Position numbers and translations under genes: made by a program
Assembly: GCA_029008875.1 (NCBI GenBank)
Contig: JAQXJP010000035.1
Coordinates: 310,001 to 374,000 of the forward strand
From: Lachnospiraceae bacterium
Lineage (GTDB): Bacteria > Bacillota > Clostridia > Lachnospirales > Lachnospiraceae
DNA length: 64,000 nt
Direction: 5' to 3'
Notes under the pieces: generated by a model
Told to the model about the DNA's origin: nothing
What the model saw: the letters and a program-made list of their open reading frames with translations, nothing else
Database searches by the model: none
In this document: positions 42,110 through 52,146 of the stretch, one piece after another
Layout of the letters: each line of letters starts with the position of its first letter
How positions within the stretch are numbered: position 1 is the stretch's first letter

Positions 42110-42921
42110 CAAACTTCCCCTTCTGCTTCCCTCCCTCCCGGCGGTCCCTACCCACCTCCTCCCGCAACTTCGTGAAAATCGCATGAATTTGTCAGGTGCC
42201 TGTTCTCGGCTTCCGGTTTGTGCCCATTCACAGGCAGACTCTCTCGCGGGGGGGCCGTCTGCGGCGTACGCACGAGCTTGTTGTGTTTAGTGTGAATGAA
42301 TACTCCCTGCGCCGCTCCACTCTCTTTTCACCTGTTTGCAAACATCCTGTTTTCTGACAGTTTGCCAGTGCTTCTTCTATCATTTACTGTTCGCCAAAAT
42401 GTGGACATCCCGGGCCGCTTCGTCCGGCTATGACGGAGTTTTTCTGCAGAATACTTAATGGCTCTTGACGTGTCCGGACGCTGATACCACCGCGGCGAGG
42501 ACCTGTCTGACCGAAGGGAGTTCCACAGCCGCGGTTATTTGCATAAAAAAAGCGGCCGGACACGTCTTAGAGCCAGTTAGTGTTCGAAGCCTTACTCCGC
42601 CATAGCCGGACGAAGCGACCCGGGCTGTTCACAGGTTGGCGGACAGCAAAATAGAAGCACTGGCTGCACTTAGAAAACAAAGATGCTGCAAAGTGGTGAA
42701 AAGAGAGTGGAGCGGCGCAGGGAGTATTCATTCACACAAGACTTGACATAAATCGTGCGTATGCCGCAGACGGCCCCCCCGCGAGAGTGTATGCCGCTGA
42801 ATGAACACAAACAATCGAAGACGCCGAAAAAGGCACCGACAAATTCGCAATTTGAAACGTGTTGCGGGAGGAGGTGGGTAAGGACCGCCGGGAGGGGGGA
42901 GGGAAGCAGAAGGGGAAGTTT
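42110..42921. repeat. Nested giant palindrome containing foldback element copy B (42290-42737, inverted relative to copy A) plus about 180 bp outer arms
   Basis: Inner perfect 43 bp inverted repeats 42290-42332/42695-42737; outer arms share AACTTCCCCTTCTGCTTCCCTCC, CTCCCGGCGGTCCYTACCCACCTCCTCCCGCAAC, CTCTCGCGGGGGGGCCGTCTGCGGCRTACGCACGA. Confidence 0.9.
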
Positions 42922-42941
42922 GCGCTGTATGAAAGAAAAAC

Positions 42942-42985
42942 GGGCCGGGAGAAATTTCCGTTTGTGGAAATATCTCCCGGCCCGA
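42942..42985 (-). terminator. Terminator of fba
   Basis: CGGGCCGGGAGATATTTCCACAAACGGAAATTTCTCCCGGCCCG then TTTTTC on the minus strand. Confidence 0.85.
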
Positions 42986-42999
42986 AGGAATTAATTTGA

Positions 43000-43869
43000 T
43001 TAGTCGTTAGCCTTGCCAACAGAACCGAACAGTTCCATCTTCTCCTTAACGGTTGCCTTGATTGCTTCAGCACCCGGAGCGAGAAGCTTACGAGGGTCAA
43101 ATCCCTTGCCTTCCAAATCCTTACCTGCCTCAATGTACTTGCGGGTAGCTTCCTGGAAGGACAGCTGGCACTCGGTATTCACGTTGATCTTGGATACGCC
43201 AAGGTCGATTGCCTTCTTGATCATATCAGCCGGAATTCCTGTACCTCCGTGAAGTACAAGCGGCATGATTCCTGTCTTCTGCTGGATGGCATCCAGAGTC
43301 TCAAAGCTGAGTCCTGCCCAGTTTTCCGGATATTTTCCGTGGATGTTACCGATACCTGCAGCAAGCATGTCTACACCGAGATCAGCGATTGCCTTGCACT
43401 CGTTGGGATCAGCGCACTCGCCCATTCCCACAACACCGTCTTCTTCTCCGCCGATGGATCCCACTTCCGCCTCGATGGACATTCCCATGGCATGAGCTAC
43501 GGAAACAAGCTCCTTGGTCTTCTCAATGTTCTCCTCAATCGGATAGTGAGAACCGTCGAACATGATAGAGGTGAATCCGGCCTTGATACACTTGTAACAT
43601 CCTTCGTAGCTGCCGTGATCCAGATGAAGAGCTACCGGAACAGTGATTCCAAGTTCCTCATCCATAGCCTTAACCATTGCTGCCACTGTACCGAAACCGG
43701 TCATATACTTGCCGGCGCCTTCGGAAACCCCGAGGATTACAGGGGACTGTAATTCCTGAGCAGTTAATAAAATAGACTTTGTCCACTCTAAGTTATTAAT
43801 GTTGAACTGACCTACTGCATAGTGACCAGCTTTTGCTTTTTTGAGCATTTCTGTTGCAGATACTAACAT
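43000..43869 (-). CDS. fba: Class II fructose-bisphosphate aldolase
   Basis: ALHLDHGSYEGC; LVLHGGTGIP; KINVNTECQ. Confidence 0.95.
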   Translation of the reverse strand: MLVSATEMLKKAKAGHYAVGQFNINNLEWTKSILLTAQELQSPVILGVSEGAGKYMTGFGTVAAMVKAMDEELGITVPVALHLDHGSYEGCYKCIKAGFTSIMFDGSHYPIEENIEKTKELVSVAHAMGMSIEAEVGSIGGEEDGVVGMGECADPNECKAIADLGVDMLAAGIGNIHGKYPENWAGLSFETLDAIQQKTGIMPLVLHGGTGIPADMIKKAIDLGVSKINVNTECQLSFQEATRKYIEAGKDLEGKGFDPRKLLAPGAEAIKATVKEKMELFGSVGKAND

Positions 43870-43941
43870 CACATTTTCCTCCTAAAATCAATAAGTTAGT
43901 TAGATTATATTACAATTATTTGCAAAAAGAAAGTACAAGAT

Positions 43942-44907
43942 TTATTTATTGTCGGAAAACAGAAGGTCGTCCCCGAATTCCACCAGATGGGAGTCCTCCT
44001 CTGTCTCCTCATCCCCCTCCGGCGGCACAAAGATGGTCACTTTTTGCTTCAGGTTCTTGATGAGAAGGTCATCATGCTCCCCGCCAAATTCCCCGTCCAA
44101 CGTCCAGGGAATCTTCTCCTCACTGGAAAAATGAATCTCGCTGGTGCGGAATGTGTAGATCAAATCCGTATCGTCAATCAGATTTGTGAGACTTGCGAGA
44201 ATCTCGTTGAGCTCCATGAGATTTTTGGGTTTTTTAATCAAGGTGACCTCAAACTCCCCGTCATCCAGCTTTACATCGCTGCCTGTAATCCCCTTAAATC
44301 CGCCTACGGAAATGGAGTTGGTAACCATTCCCAGAATAAAGCGATCCTCGATCACATCCCCGTTGCTTTCAAACTTCATCTGATAGGAAGACAGATCATT
44401 CAAACGCTTGGCGCCTTCCAGTATGTATGCCACATGTCCAAACACATTTTTGAGCTGCTGGGGTGTCTGATAAGACACTTCGGTAAACACGCCAAATGCT
44501 GCCACATACACAAAGGAATCCCCGTTAAAATATCCGATATCACAGGGAAATCCGTTCTCGCCCACCGCAACCCTGGCCGCGTGCACCATCCCCTTGGGAA
44601 TCTTCAGGGAATTGGCAAAATCGTTGGTGCTTCCCGCAGGGATATAGCCAATGGGCACGTCCGCCCCGTTTTGCAGCATACCCGTCACCACCTCATCCAA
44701 GGTGCCATCTCCGCCGCTGCACACAATGCGGTCATACCGATCCGCTTCCTGTGCGATTTTCTGAATTGCATCTCCCTGAAACTGGGTGGTGTAAATGGTC
44801 ACTTCAAAGCCGGCCTTTACCATAAGGTCCACGATATCCACCACATAGTTTTTGATTAATCCCTTACCGGAGTGTGGGTTAAAAATAAACAACAGTTTTT
44901 TACTCAT
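43942..44907 (-). CDS. Diacylglycerol/lipid kinase family protein (YegS/BmrU)
   Basis: FIFNPHSGKG; SGGDGTLDEVVTG; PAGSTNDFANSL. Confidence 0.92.
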   Translation of the reverse strand: MSKKLLFIFNPHSGKGLIKNYVVDIVDLMVKAGFEVTIYTTQFQGDAIQKIAQEADRYDRIVCSGGDGTLDEVVTGMLQNGADVPIGYIPAGSTNDFANSLKIPKGMVHAARVAVGENGFPCDIGYFNGDSFVYVAAFGVFTEVSYQTPQQLKNVFGHVAYILEGAKRLNDLSSYQMKFESNGDVIEDRFILGMVTNSISVGGFKGITGSDVKLDDGEFEVTLIKKPKNLMELNEILASLTNLIDDTDLIYTFRTSEIHFSSEEKIPWTLDGEFGGEHDDLLIKNLKQKVTIFVPPEGDEETEEDSHLVEFGDDLLFSDNK

Positions 44908-44948
44908 TCGCTCCACCTCAAAATACAATCAATGCCCTCCGGCATATC

Positions 44949-45197
44949 CTACTTTGACAAAAAATTTTCAATGGCCTCAATGGCTTCCTTCGCATCCTCT
45001 CCGTCCGCTTCCACAACGATTTTTTTGCCCATATCAAGGCCCAGGCCCATAACTCCCATAATACTCTTTGCATTTATGATCTTATCATCCATGGTGATGG
45101 TAATTTTTCCGGAATAGTTTCCCGCCAGCGCCACCAGTTCCGCCAGGGGACGGGCCTCAAATACTAAATTGCTGTTCACTGTTATCTCTTTTTTCAT
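44949..45197 (-). CDS. HPr-like protein lacking His15 (Glu instead), Crh-like
   Basis: LVFEARPLAELV against canonical GLHARPA; Ser46 region NAKSIMGVMGLGL kept; downstream of whiA. Confidence 0.85.
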   Translation of the reverse strand: MKKEITVNSNLVFEARPLAELVALAGNYSGKITITMDDKIINAKSIMGVMGLGLDMGKKIVVEADGEDAKEAIEAIENFLSK

Positions 45198-45198
45198 C

Positions 45199-46083
45199 TT
45201 ATCCTCCCATATTTGTCTCACATGTTGAAGCGATTTCCGCCAATTTGCGCAACCTGTGATTCACCCCTGATTTGCCCACCGGGGGATCCAAAAGTGCGCC
45301 CAAATCCTTCAGCGGTGTGTCCGGATAGTCCAGTCGAAGCTGCGCCATCTCCCGCAGATGCTCCGGAAGTCCATCGAAGCCGATGGTATCCCGAATCAGC
45401 ATAATATCCTGTATCTGCTTTACCGCCGCATTCACTGTCTTGCTGATATTGGCGGTCTCACAGTTCACCTTTCGATTTACCGAATTGCGCATCTCCTTGA
45501 GAATGCGCACGTTTTCCAAATTCATCAGCGCCACATAGGCTTCCATAACATTCAGCATGTCTACAATTTGTGAGCCTTCCTTGAGGTAGACCACATAGTG
45601 CCCTTTGCGCTCCACAATTTTGGCATCCAGCTCAAAATTCTGCATCAGTTCCTGCAACTGGGATGCCTGTTCCACGCTCCTTGCCACCAATTCAAAATGG
45701 TAGGATTTCTGAGGGTCGCTCACTGACCCCACCGCCAGAAATGCGCCTCTCAAAAATGCTCTCTGGCAACAGGTCCGCTGCACCAAAAGTCCGTTGGTGC
45801 GGCTTCCCGCCTGCCGGTCCCGCTCCCACTTTACCGTCTCCAGCAGCCGTATCACATCCGCTTCCTCCAGCGGCTTGGAGATGTCCACGCCAAAAATCAG
45901 CTTCATGAGCAGCGCATATTTTTGTATCAGCACCGGATTGTCGGAATTCAGATGAATCCTCATGGGATGCTCCTGCACCACACCGTCAAATTCCAAAATT
46001 GCCGCCAGCTCCGCAATTTGGCAGTGCCTGCTCTTGCTGGTCTGGCGTATCAATTCCTCTTTTACATCGCTTGAAAAAGACAT
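45199..46083 (-). CDS. whiA: DNA-binding protein WhiA
   Basis: SFSSDVKEEL...; C-terminal HTH ...LGALLDPPVGKSGVNHRLRKL. Confidence 0.95.
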   Translation of the reverse strand: MSFSSDVKEELIRQTSKSRHCQIAELAAILEFDGVVQEHPMRIHLNSDNPVLIQKYALLMKLIFGVDISKPLEEADVIRLLETVKWERDRQAGSRTNGLLVQRTCCQRAFLRGAFLAVGSVSDPQKSYHFELVARSVEQASQLQELMQNFELDAKIVERKGHYVVYLKEGSQIVDMLNVMEAYVALMNLENVRILKEMRNSVNRKVNCETANISKTVNAAVKQIQDIMLIRDTIGFDGLPEHLREMAQLRLDYPDTPLKDLGALLDPPVGKSGVNHRLRKLAEIASTCETNMGG

Positions 46084-46956
46084 TTATTTTCCTCTCAACG
46101 CATCCTTGCCCATGTCTCGATGTTCGATCTTGAGCCCGTATTCCTTCTTGCCCTCCAGCCTCTTGTACAGCTCGTTGGCAAGCGTCACCGAACGATGTTT
46201 TCCACCGGTACAGCCGATGGAGATCACAAGCTGGTTCTTCCCCTCGGCTATGTAGTTGGGAATCAGAAAATTGATGATATCCTCCAATTTGTCCAAAAAT
46301 TCCCGGGCCTCCGGGAACTGCATCACAAAGTCCTGAATCTCCTTATCATTGCCGGTCTTGGCCCTAAGCCCTTCCACATAGTAGGGGTTGGGCAAAAAAC
46401 GCACATCCATCACAATATCCGAATCCGCCGGAATGCCGTATTTAAATCCGAAGGAGAGAATGGTGACAAACAGATTCTTGTAATCCTGATTCTGGACAAA
46501 AATTTTCTCCAGTTCCACCTTCAATTCTCTGGTGAGGAGCTGGCTGGTGTCAATGATGTAGGTGGCATGCTGTTTGAGATAGGCAAGCTCCTCCCGCTCC
46601 TGGGCGATTCCCTTTTCCACGCGCTCCCCCGCCGCCAGCGGGTGATTGCGCCTGGTCTCCTTATACCTCTTTACCAACACCTCATTGTCCGCATCCAGAT
46701 AGAGAATCTCATAGGGACATTCCTTCTGATCCAGCAGCTTCAGAGTGCTCTCAATCTCCCGAAAGCCCTTTCCGCTGCGCACATCGATTCCGATTGCCAC
46801 CTTCTGTGTCTCTGTAAAATTTTCAGATAAATCCGCCACTTTGTCTAACAGCGGGAGGGGGAGATTATCGATACAGAAAAATCCCATATCCTCCATCATT
46901 TTCATGGCTGTGCTTTTTCCCGCCCCGGACATTCCGGTTACAATTACAAGTTTCAC
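46084..46956 (-). CDS. rapZ: RNase adapter / nucleotide-binding protein RapZ
   Basis: GMSGAGKSTAMKMMEDMGFFCIDNLP; IGCTGGKHRSV. Confidence 0.95.
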   Translation of the reverse strand: MKLVIVTGMSGAGKSTAMKMMEDMGFFCIDNLPLPLLDKVADLSENFTETQKVAIGIDVRSGKGFREIESTLKLLDQKECPYEILYLDADNEVLVKRYKETRRNHPLAAGERVEKGIAQEREELAYLKQHATYIIDTSQLLTRELKVELEKIFVQNQDYKNLFVTILSFGFKYGIPADSDIVMDVRFLPNPYYVEGLRAKTGNDKEIQDFVMQFPEAREFLDKLEDIINFLIPNYIAEGKNQLVISIGCTGGKHRSVTLANELYKRLEGKKEYGLKIEHRDMGKDALRGK

Positions 46957-46961
46957 GCTGT

Positions 46962-47867
46962 CTATTCTCCAATAATCTTGACTTCAGGTTCCAATTCCAC
47001 ACCGAATTTGTCCATGACACGCTCCCGCACGTCCTCCATCAGCTGCAGCACTTCCGCAGCGGTGGCATCCTTGCGGTTAATCACAAATCCGCAATGCTTT
47101 TCCGCCACCTGGGCGTCCCCCACGCGATAACCACGCAGGCCTGCATCCATAATAAGCTTGCCCGCATAATAGCCTTCCGGTCGCTTGAAAGTACTCCCTG
47201 CGCTGGGGTATTCCAGAGGTTGCTTTTCCAACCTGCTGTCCCTCCATCCGGCCATCACACTCCGGATCTCATCCCGATCTCCCGGTTTCAGTTGAAGGGT
47301 TCCTCCCACCACAATATAGCCATTCTCGGGGATGCAACTGTGCCGGTAGGACAAATCCAGTTCCTCCACTGCCACGGTCAAAAAATTTCCCTCCGGGGTG
47401 AGCACTTCCACGGAGGTCAGAACATCCTTCATCTCTCCGCCATAGGCACCGGCGTTCATCACCACAGCTCCCCCGAAGGTTCCCGGGATTCCCCCGGCGA
47501 ATTCGAAACCGCCAAGCCCGGCATCCGCCGCGGCATTTGCAATGCGGCCAAGCATCGCTCCCGCCCCCGCATGGATTTTTGTGCCGTCCACCGTCACCTC
47601 CGACATGGGGCGTCCAATCTCCATGACAAGGCCTCGGATGCCTCCGTCTCTCACGAGAAGATTGCTGCCGTTTCCGATAATTGTCACCGGAACATTATGC
47701 TTTTTTGCGATGGCGAGGGCATCCAGCATCTGCTGTCGGTCCGGCGCGAGATAATAGTCTGCCGGTCCGCCGATTTTAAATGTGGTATGCCGCTTCATCG
47801 GCTCCTGCAGCAGGATTGCCTCCCGCGGGATATGTCCACATAGTTCCTGATAAAATTCCTGATTCAT
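46962..47867 (-). CDS. murB: UDP-N-acetylmuramate dehydrogenase
   Basis: MKRHTTFKIGGPADY; GIPGTFGGAVVMNAGAYG; YPSAGSTFKRP. Confidence 0.97.
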   Translation of the reverse strand: MNQEFYQELCGHIPREAILLQEPMKRHTTFKIGGPADYYLAPDRQQMLDALAIAKKHNVPVTIIGNGSNLLVRDGGIRGLVMEIGRPMSEVTVDGTKIHAGAGAMLGRIANAAADAGLGGFEFAGGIPGTFGGAVVMNAGAYGGEMKDVLTSVEVLTPEGNFLTVAVEELDLSYRHSCIPENGYIVVGGTLQLKPGDRDEIRSVMAGWRDSRLEKQPLEYPSAGSTFKRPEGYYAGKLIMDAGLRGYRVGDAQVAEKHCGFVINRKDATAAEVLQLMEDVRERVMDKFGVELEPEVKIIGE

Positions 47868-49261
47868 TACGCTTCCTTCAAAAATGCAACGTATCCTCTC
47901 AACGCCTCGTAGAGGTCAACCTTGCTGATAATCTCCCAAGGTGCATGCATGTTCAAAACCGGCACTCCGCTGTCAATGACATTCATGTCATAGTTTGCCA
48001 GAATATACGCGATGGTTCCACCGCCGCCCTGATCCACCTTGCCCAGCTCTGCGGTCTGGAATGCAACCTCGTTTGTATCCATAATATTACGAAGCTTGGC
48101 CATATATTCCGCATTGGCATCATTGGAGCCGGATTTTCCTCTGGATCCCGTGTATTTATTGAACACAAGGCCCTTCCCGAAATATGCAGCATTGCGCTTC
48201 TCCATCACGGACGGATAGTTGGGATCAAACGCCGCAGACACATCGGAGGACAATACCTTGGAGTTTTTCAGTGCGCGGCGCACCTTCAACTCGCTGTATT
48301 CTCCTGTGAGATTCACAAGCTCCGCAACCGTGTTTTCGAAGAAGCGGGACTGCATTCCGCTGGCTCCCACGCTTCCGATTTCCTCCTTGTCCACCAGGAG
48401 ACATACGCTGGTGTACTCCGGTGTCTTCACCTCCAGCATTGCGCGGTAGGACGGGTACGCGCACACGCGGTCATCGTGTCCGTATCCCATAATCATACTG
48501 CGGTCAAATCCGTAATCCCGGGCATCGCCGGCGGGAACCACCTCAATCTCCGCGGACAGGAAGTCATCCTCCTCCACACCGTATTCTTTTTCCAAAATCT
48601 TGAGGAGGTTGGCCTTGACCAAATCCTTTGCTTTCTCCTTCTCCTCCTCTGCCATGGGGATGCTGGCCACCAACAGGTCCAGGTTCTCCCCTTCCACCAC
48701 TTTGGCACCTTTCTTCTCCATCTGGTCTGCGGATAAGTGAATCAACAGATCGCTCACGCCGAATACCGGATCCCCCGGTTTGTCGCCGATATTCACCTTC
48801 ACCGAAGTTCCATCCTTCTTGCAGAACACTCCGTGCAGCGCAAGGGGAAGGGTTACCCACTGATATTTCTTAATTCCGCCGTAATAATGGGTATCCAGCA
48901 TGGCAAACTCGGTGTCCTCATAGAGAGGAACCTGCTTCAGATCCATTCTGGGGGAGTCAATGTGTGCCCCCAAAATATTCATGCCCTCCTCCAATGGTTT
49001 CTTGCCGATGATAAAAAGTGCGAGGCCTTTCCCCATGTTGTTGGCCACGATTCGGTCGCCCTTTTTCAGCTTCTTTCCGGTCTTTACCGCCTCATCAAAA
49101 TCCACAAATCCATGCTTAATCGCATCTTCATAGATTGCGGCTGTACACTCCCTCTCGGTCTTGCACTCCGAGATAAATCTGCGGTAGTCCTCCGCGAAAG
49201 CGAATACTTTCTCTCTCTTTTTTCCCTCCGGATATTTCATCCATGCATTGTCTTTGCTCAT
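47867..49261 (-). CDS. M18 family aminopeptidase
   Basis: GAHIDSPRMDLK; VDKEEIGSVGASGMQS. Confidence 0.93.
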   Translation of the reverse strand: MSKDNAWMKYPEGKKREKVFAFAEDYRRFISECKTERECTAAIYEDAIKHGFVDFDEAVKTGKKLKKGDRIVANNMGKGLALFIIGKKPLEEGMNILGAHIDSPRMDLKQVPLYEDTEFAMLDTHYYGGIKKYQWVTLPLALHGVFCKKDGTSVKVNIGDKPGDPVFGVSDLLIHLSADQMEKKGAKVVEGENLDLLVASIPMAEEEKEKAKDLVKANLLKILEKEYGVEEDDFLSAEIEVVPAGDARDYGFDRSMIMGYGHDDRVCAYPSYRAMLEVKTPEYTSVCLLVDKEEIGSVGASGMQSRFFENTVAELVNLTGEYSELKVRRALKNSKVLSSDVSAAFDPNYPSVMEKRNAAYFGKGLVFNKYTGSRGKSGSNDANAEYMAKLRNIMDTNEVAFQTAELGKVDQGGGGTIAYILANYDMNVIDSGVPVLNMHAPWEIISKVDLYEALRGYVAFLKEA

Positions 49262-49284
49262 TCTATCTATGCCTCCATCATTTC

Positions 49285-50229
49285 CTACTCATCGTCGGAA
49301 TTTCTTGTCAGGTTTTCCTGCACGCGGCGATACAATTCCTGGGCTGCGTTGTATCCCATTTTTTTCTGTCTGTGGTTGACTGCCGCCGCCTCGCAGATGA
49401 CCGCAAGGTTCCGCCCCGGGCGAATGGGAAGGGAATGGCACACCACCTTGTTGCCCAGGTACTCTGCATACTCTTCCTCCAGTCCCAGGCGATCGTACTC
49501 CGCATCTTTTTTCCAGTCCTCCAGCTTGATGACCAGATCAATCTGCTGCTTTTCCTTTACGCACTCCACACCGTAGAGAGTCTTGACATCAATGATGCCG
49601 ATTCCTCGAAGTTCAATGAAATGTCTGGTAATCTCCGGAGAAGTTCCCATCAACGTGTGCTCGTTAATCTTGCGGATTTCCACCACATCGTCCGTCACCA
49701 GACGATGTCCCCGGCGAATCAGCTCCAGAGCGGCTTCACTCTTGCCGATTCCGCTCTCGCCGGTGATCAGCAAGCCCTCGCCGTACACATCCACCAGCAC
49801 TCCGTGGATGGTGACACAGGGTGCCAACTGCTCACCCAGAGTATAGATCAACTCCGCGGTAAAGTCGGAGGTTGCCCTGCTGGTTCCGAGAACCGGCACA
49901 TTGTTCTTGATTGCAGCCTCAAGGAAAATCGGGTCCGGCTCCAAATCTCTGCAGTAGATGACACAGGGAATGTCGTAGCTCAAAAATTCCATAAAGCGGA
50001 TTGCCTTTTCCTCCGGACTCAACTTCTCCAGATAGGTGTACTCCACATTTCCGATAATCTCCACCCTGGACTCTTCAAAATGTTCAAAATATCCGGTCAG
50101 CTGAAGCGCCGGTCGGTTCACATCCGAACTGGTGATTTTGCGCTTCTTTACCTCCAATTCATCCGTGTAATTTTTCAAATCCATCAACTCGATAATTTTT
50201 GAAACACTTACCCCACTTGTATTTGGCAT
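49285..50229 (-). CDS. hprK: HPr kinase/phosphorylase
   Basis: GESGIGKSEAALELIRRGHRLVTDDVVEI; ELRGIGIIDVKTLYG. Confidence 0.97.
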   Translation of the reverse strand: MPNTSGVSVSKIIELMDLKNYTDELEVKKRKITSSDVNRPALQLTGYFEHFEESRVEIIGNVEYTYLEKLSPEEKAIRFMEFLSYDIPCVIYCRDLEPDPIFLEAAIKNNVPVLGTSRATSDFTAELIYTLGEQLAPCVTIHGVLVDVYGEGLLITGESGIGKSEAALELIRRGHRLVTDDVVEIRKINEHTLMGTSPEITRHFIELRGIGIIDVKTLYGVECVKEKQQIDLVIKLEDWKKDAEYDRLGLEEEYAEYLGNKVVCHSLPIRPGRNLAVICEAAAVNHRQKKMGYNAAQELYRRVQENLTRNSDDE

Positions 50230-50264
50230 AGCATCCTCCTTAATGTCTGATTACCCCAAGTTTA

Positions 50265-52145
50265 TCACAATTTCCCGCCTTCTTCAACTTCATGGAAAAA
50301 GCGGTACACCGCCTCCGCCGCCGCCTGATTCATGGAGTCCGTCAACATCAAATCCGCAACGGTCGCCTCCTTGATTTTTTCCAGGGACTGGTATCTCCTC
50401 ATCAGGGCCTTTCTTCTGGCCGGACCGATTCCCGGAATATCATCCAACACAGAGTGCACCTGCTCCTTGGAGCGCAAGGATCTGTGGTATTCGACGGCAA
50501 ACCGATGGGCCTCATCCTGAATTCTGGTAATCAGCTTGAATCCCTCACTGTGCCGGTCGATGGGCACCTCTACATTGTTGTAATACAATCCCCTGGTATT
50601 GTGATTGTCGTCCTTCACCATGCCGCAGACCGGAATATGGAGTCCCAACTCCTGCAGCACCTGCAGACAGATATTCACCTGTCCTCTTCCTCCGTCCATC
50701 AATATGAGATCCGGGAATCTGATAAAGCTTCCCACCTCCTCCGGGGTATCGCCTGTCTGCAGTTCCTCCATCTCCTGGAGGCCGTGCAGAAGCCGGCGGG
50801 TCAGCACCTCATGCATGGAAGCGTAATCGTCCGGCCCGGTTACGGTGCGCAGTTTAAATTTGCGGTAATCGCTCTTTTTGGCCTTTCCCTTTTCAAATAC
50901 CACCATGGAGCCAACGGTCTCAAAACCACTGATGTTGGAGATATCGAAAGCCTCCATCCGGTTTAGGTTCTTCATGCCCAGAAGTTTTTCGATTTCCCGG
51001 ACCGCTCCGATGGTGCGCCCCTCCTCCCGCTTTATCTTTTCCTTATCCTGGTCCAGCACCATCTGCGCATTCTTGGCAGCCAGCTCCACAAGCCGCTCCT
51101 TCATCCCTTTCCGGGGAATGCGGATGTACACGCGGCTGCCCCGCTTTCTGGTCAGCCACTCCTCCAGCACTTTCGCCTCCTCCACCGCCTGCTGCAGCAT
51201 AATCTCCCGGGGGATATAGGGTGTGCCGGAATAGAACTGCTTGATAAAATCTGCCAGAATGGTGGACCGCTCCGTCTCGGTTCCCACCCGCACATGGAAA
51301 TGGTCTCTTCCGATGAGTTTTCCGCCCCGCACGAAAAACACCTGCACCACCGCATCCGTGTCGTCGCAGGCCACGGCCACAATGTCCTTATCCTCCCCAT
51401 CACTCTGGGTGATCTTCTGCTTCTGTGCAATCTGGTTCACACTGTTGATCAGATCACGATATTCCATGGCCTTTTCAAACTCCATGGCCTCGGAGGCCTG
51501 CTGCATCTTCTCCCGGAGCATGGCGAGAATGGGCTTTTGATTCCCGTTCAGAAAGTCGATGGCTTCCTGAACTTTTGCCCGATATTCCTCCTTGTCCACA
51601 ATGCCCTGACAGGGTGCAAGGCACTGATGGAGATGGTAGTTCAGGCAGGGTCGATCTGCTCCGATATCCCTGGGCAGTTTGCGGTTGCAGGTGCGCAACC
51701 CCAACAGTTTGTTCAGCAGCTCCACCGTCTGATTCACCGCGTATCCGCTGGTGTAGGGACCGAAATATCTGGACTTATCTTTTTTCATCTGGCGAACCAC
51801 CTGTATTCGGGGATAGTCTTCCCCCAGGGTTACCCGAATATACGGGTAGGTCTTGTCGTCTCGGAGCATGGTATTGTACTTGGGCATGTGCTCCTTAATG
51901 AGGTTGCACTCCAGCACCAGAGCCTCCAGTTCCGAATCCGTGATCACATACTCGAACCATGCGATGTGCTCCACCATCTGCTTTTTCTTGAGCCCCTCAT
52001 TATGGCTGGGCTGAAAATACTGGTGCACACGTTTGCGCAGGCTCACGGCCTTCCCGATATAGATGATTACATCATTTTTGTCGTGCATAATATAAACTCC
52101 CGGTTGATCCGGGAGTTTACTTAATTCCTCTTTGATATCAAACAT
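50265..52145 (-). CDS. uvrC: Excinuclease ABC subunit C
   Basis: [47 protein letters not shown]. Confidence 0.97.
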   Translation of the reverse strand: MFDIKEELSKLPDQPGVYIMHDKNDVIIYIGKAVSLRKRVHQYFQPSHNEGLKKKQMVEHIAWFEYVITDSELEALVLECNLIKEHMPKYNTMLRDDKTYPYIRVTLGEDYPRIQVVRQMKKDKSRYFGPYTSGYAVNQTVELLNKLLGLRTCNRKLPRDIGADRPCLNYHLHQCLAPCQGIVDKEEYRAKVQEAIDFLNGNQKPILAMLREKMQQASEAMEFEKAMEYRDLINSVNQIAQKQKITQSDGEDKDIVAVACDDTDAVVQVFFVRGGKLIGRDHFHVRVGTETERSTILADFIKQFYSGTPYIPREIMLQQAVEEAKVLEEWLTRKRGSRVYIRIPRKGMKERLVELAAKNAQMVLDQDKEKIKREEGRTIGAVREIEKLLGMKNLNRMEAFDISNISGFETVGSMVVFEKGKAKKSDYRKFKLRTVTGPDDYASMHEVLTRRLLHGLQEMEELQTGDTPEEVGSFIRFPDLILMDGGRGQVNICLQVLQELGLHIPVCGMVKDDNHNTRGLYYNNVEVPIDRHSEGFKLITRIQDEAHRFAVEYHRSLRSKEQVHSVLDDIPGIGPARRKALMRRYQSLEKIKEATVADLMLTDSMNQAAAEAVYRFFHEVEEGGKL

Positions 52146-52146
52146 A

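Noticed and set aside
42732-43133. 133 aa minus-strand ORF overlapping the fba 3' end
   Set aside because: Overlaps fba, its terminator and the palindrome outer arm; no RBS or recognisable domain
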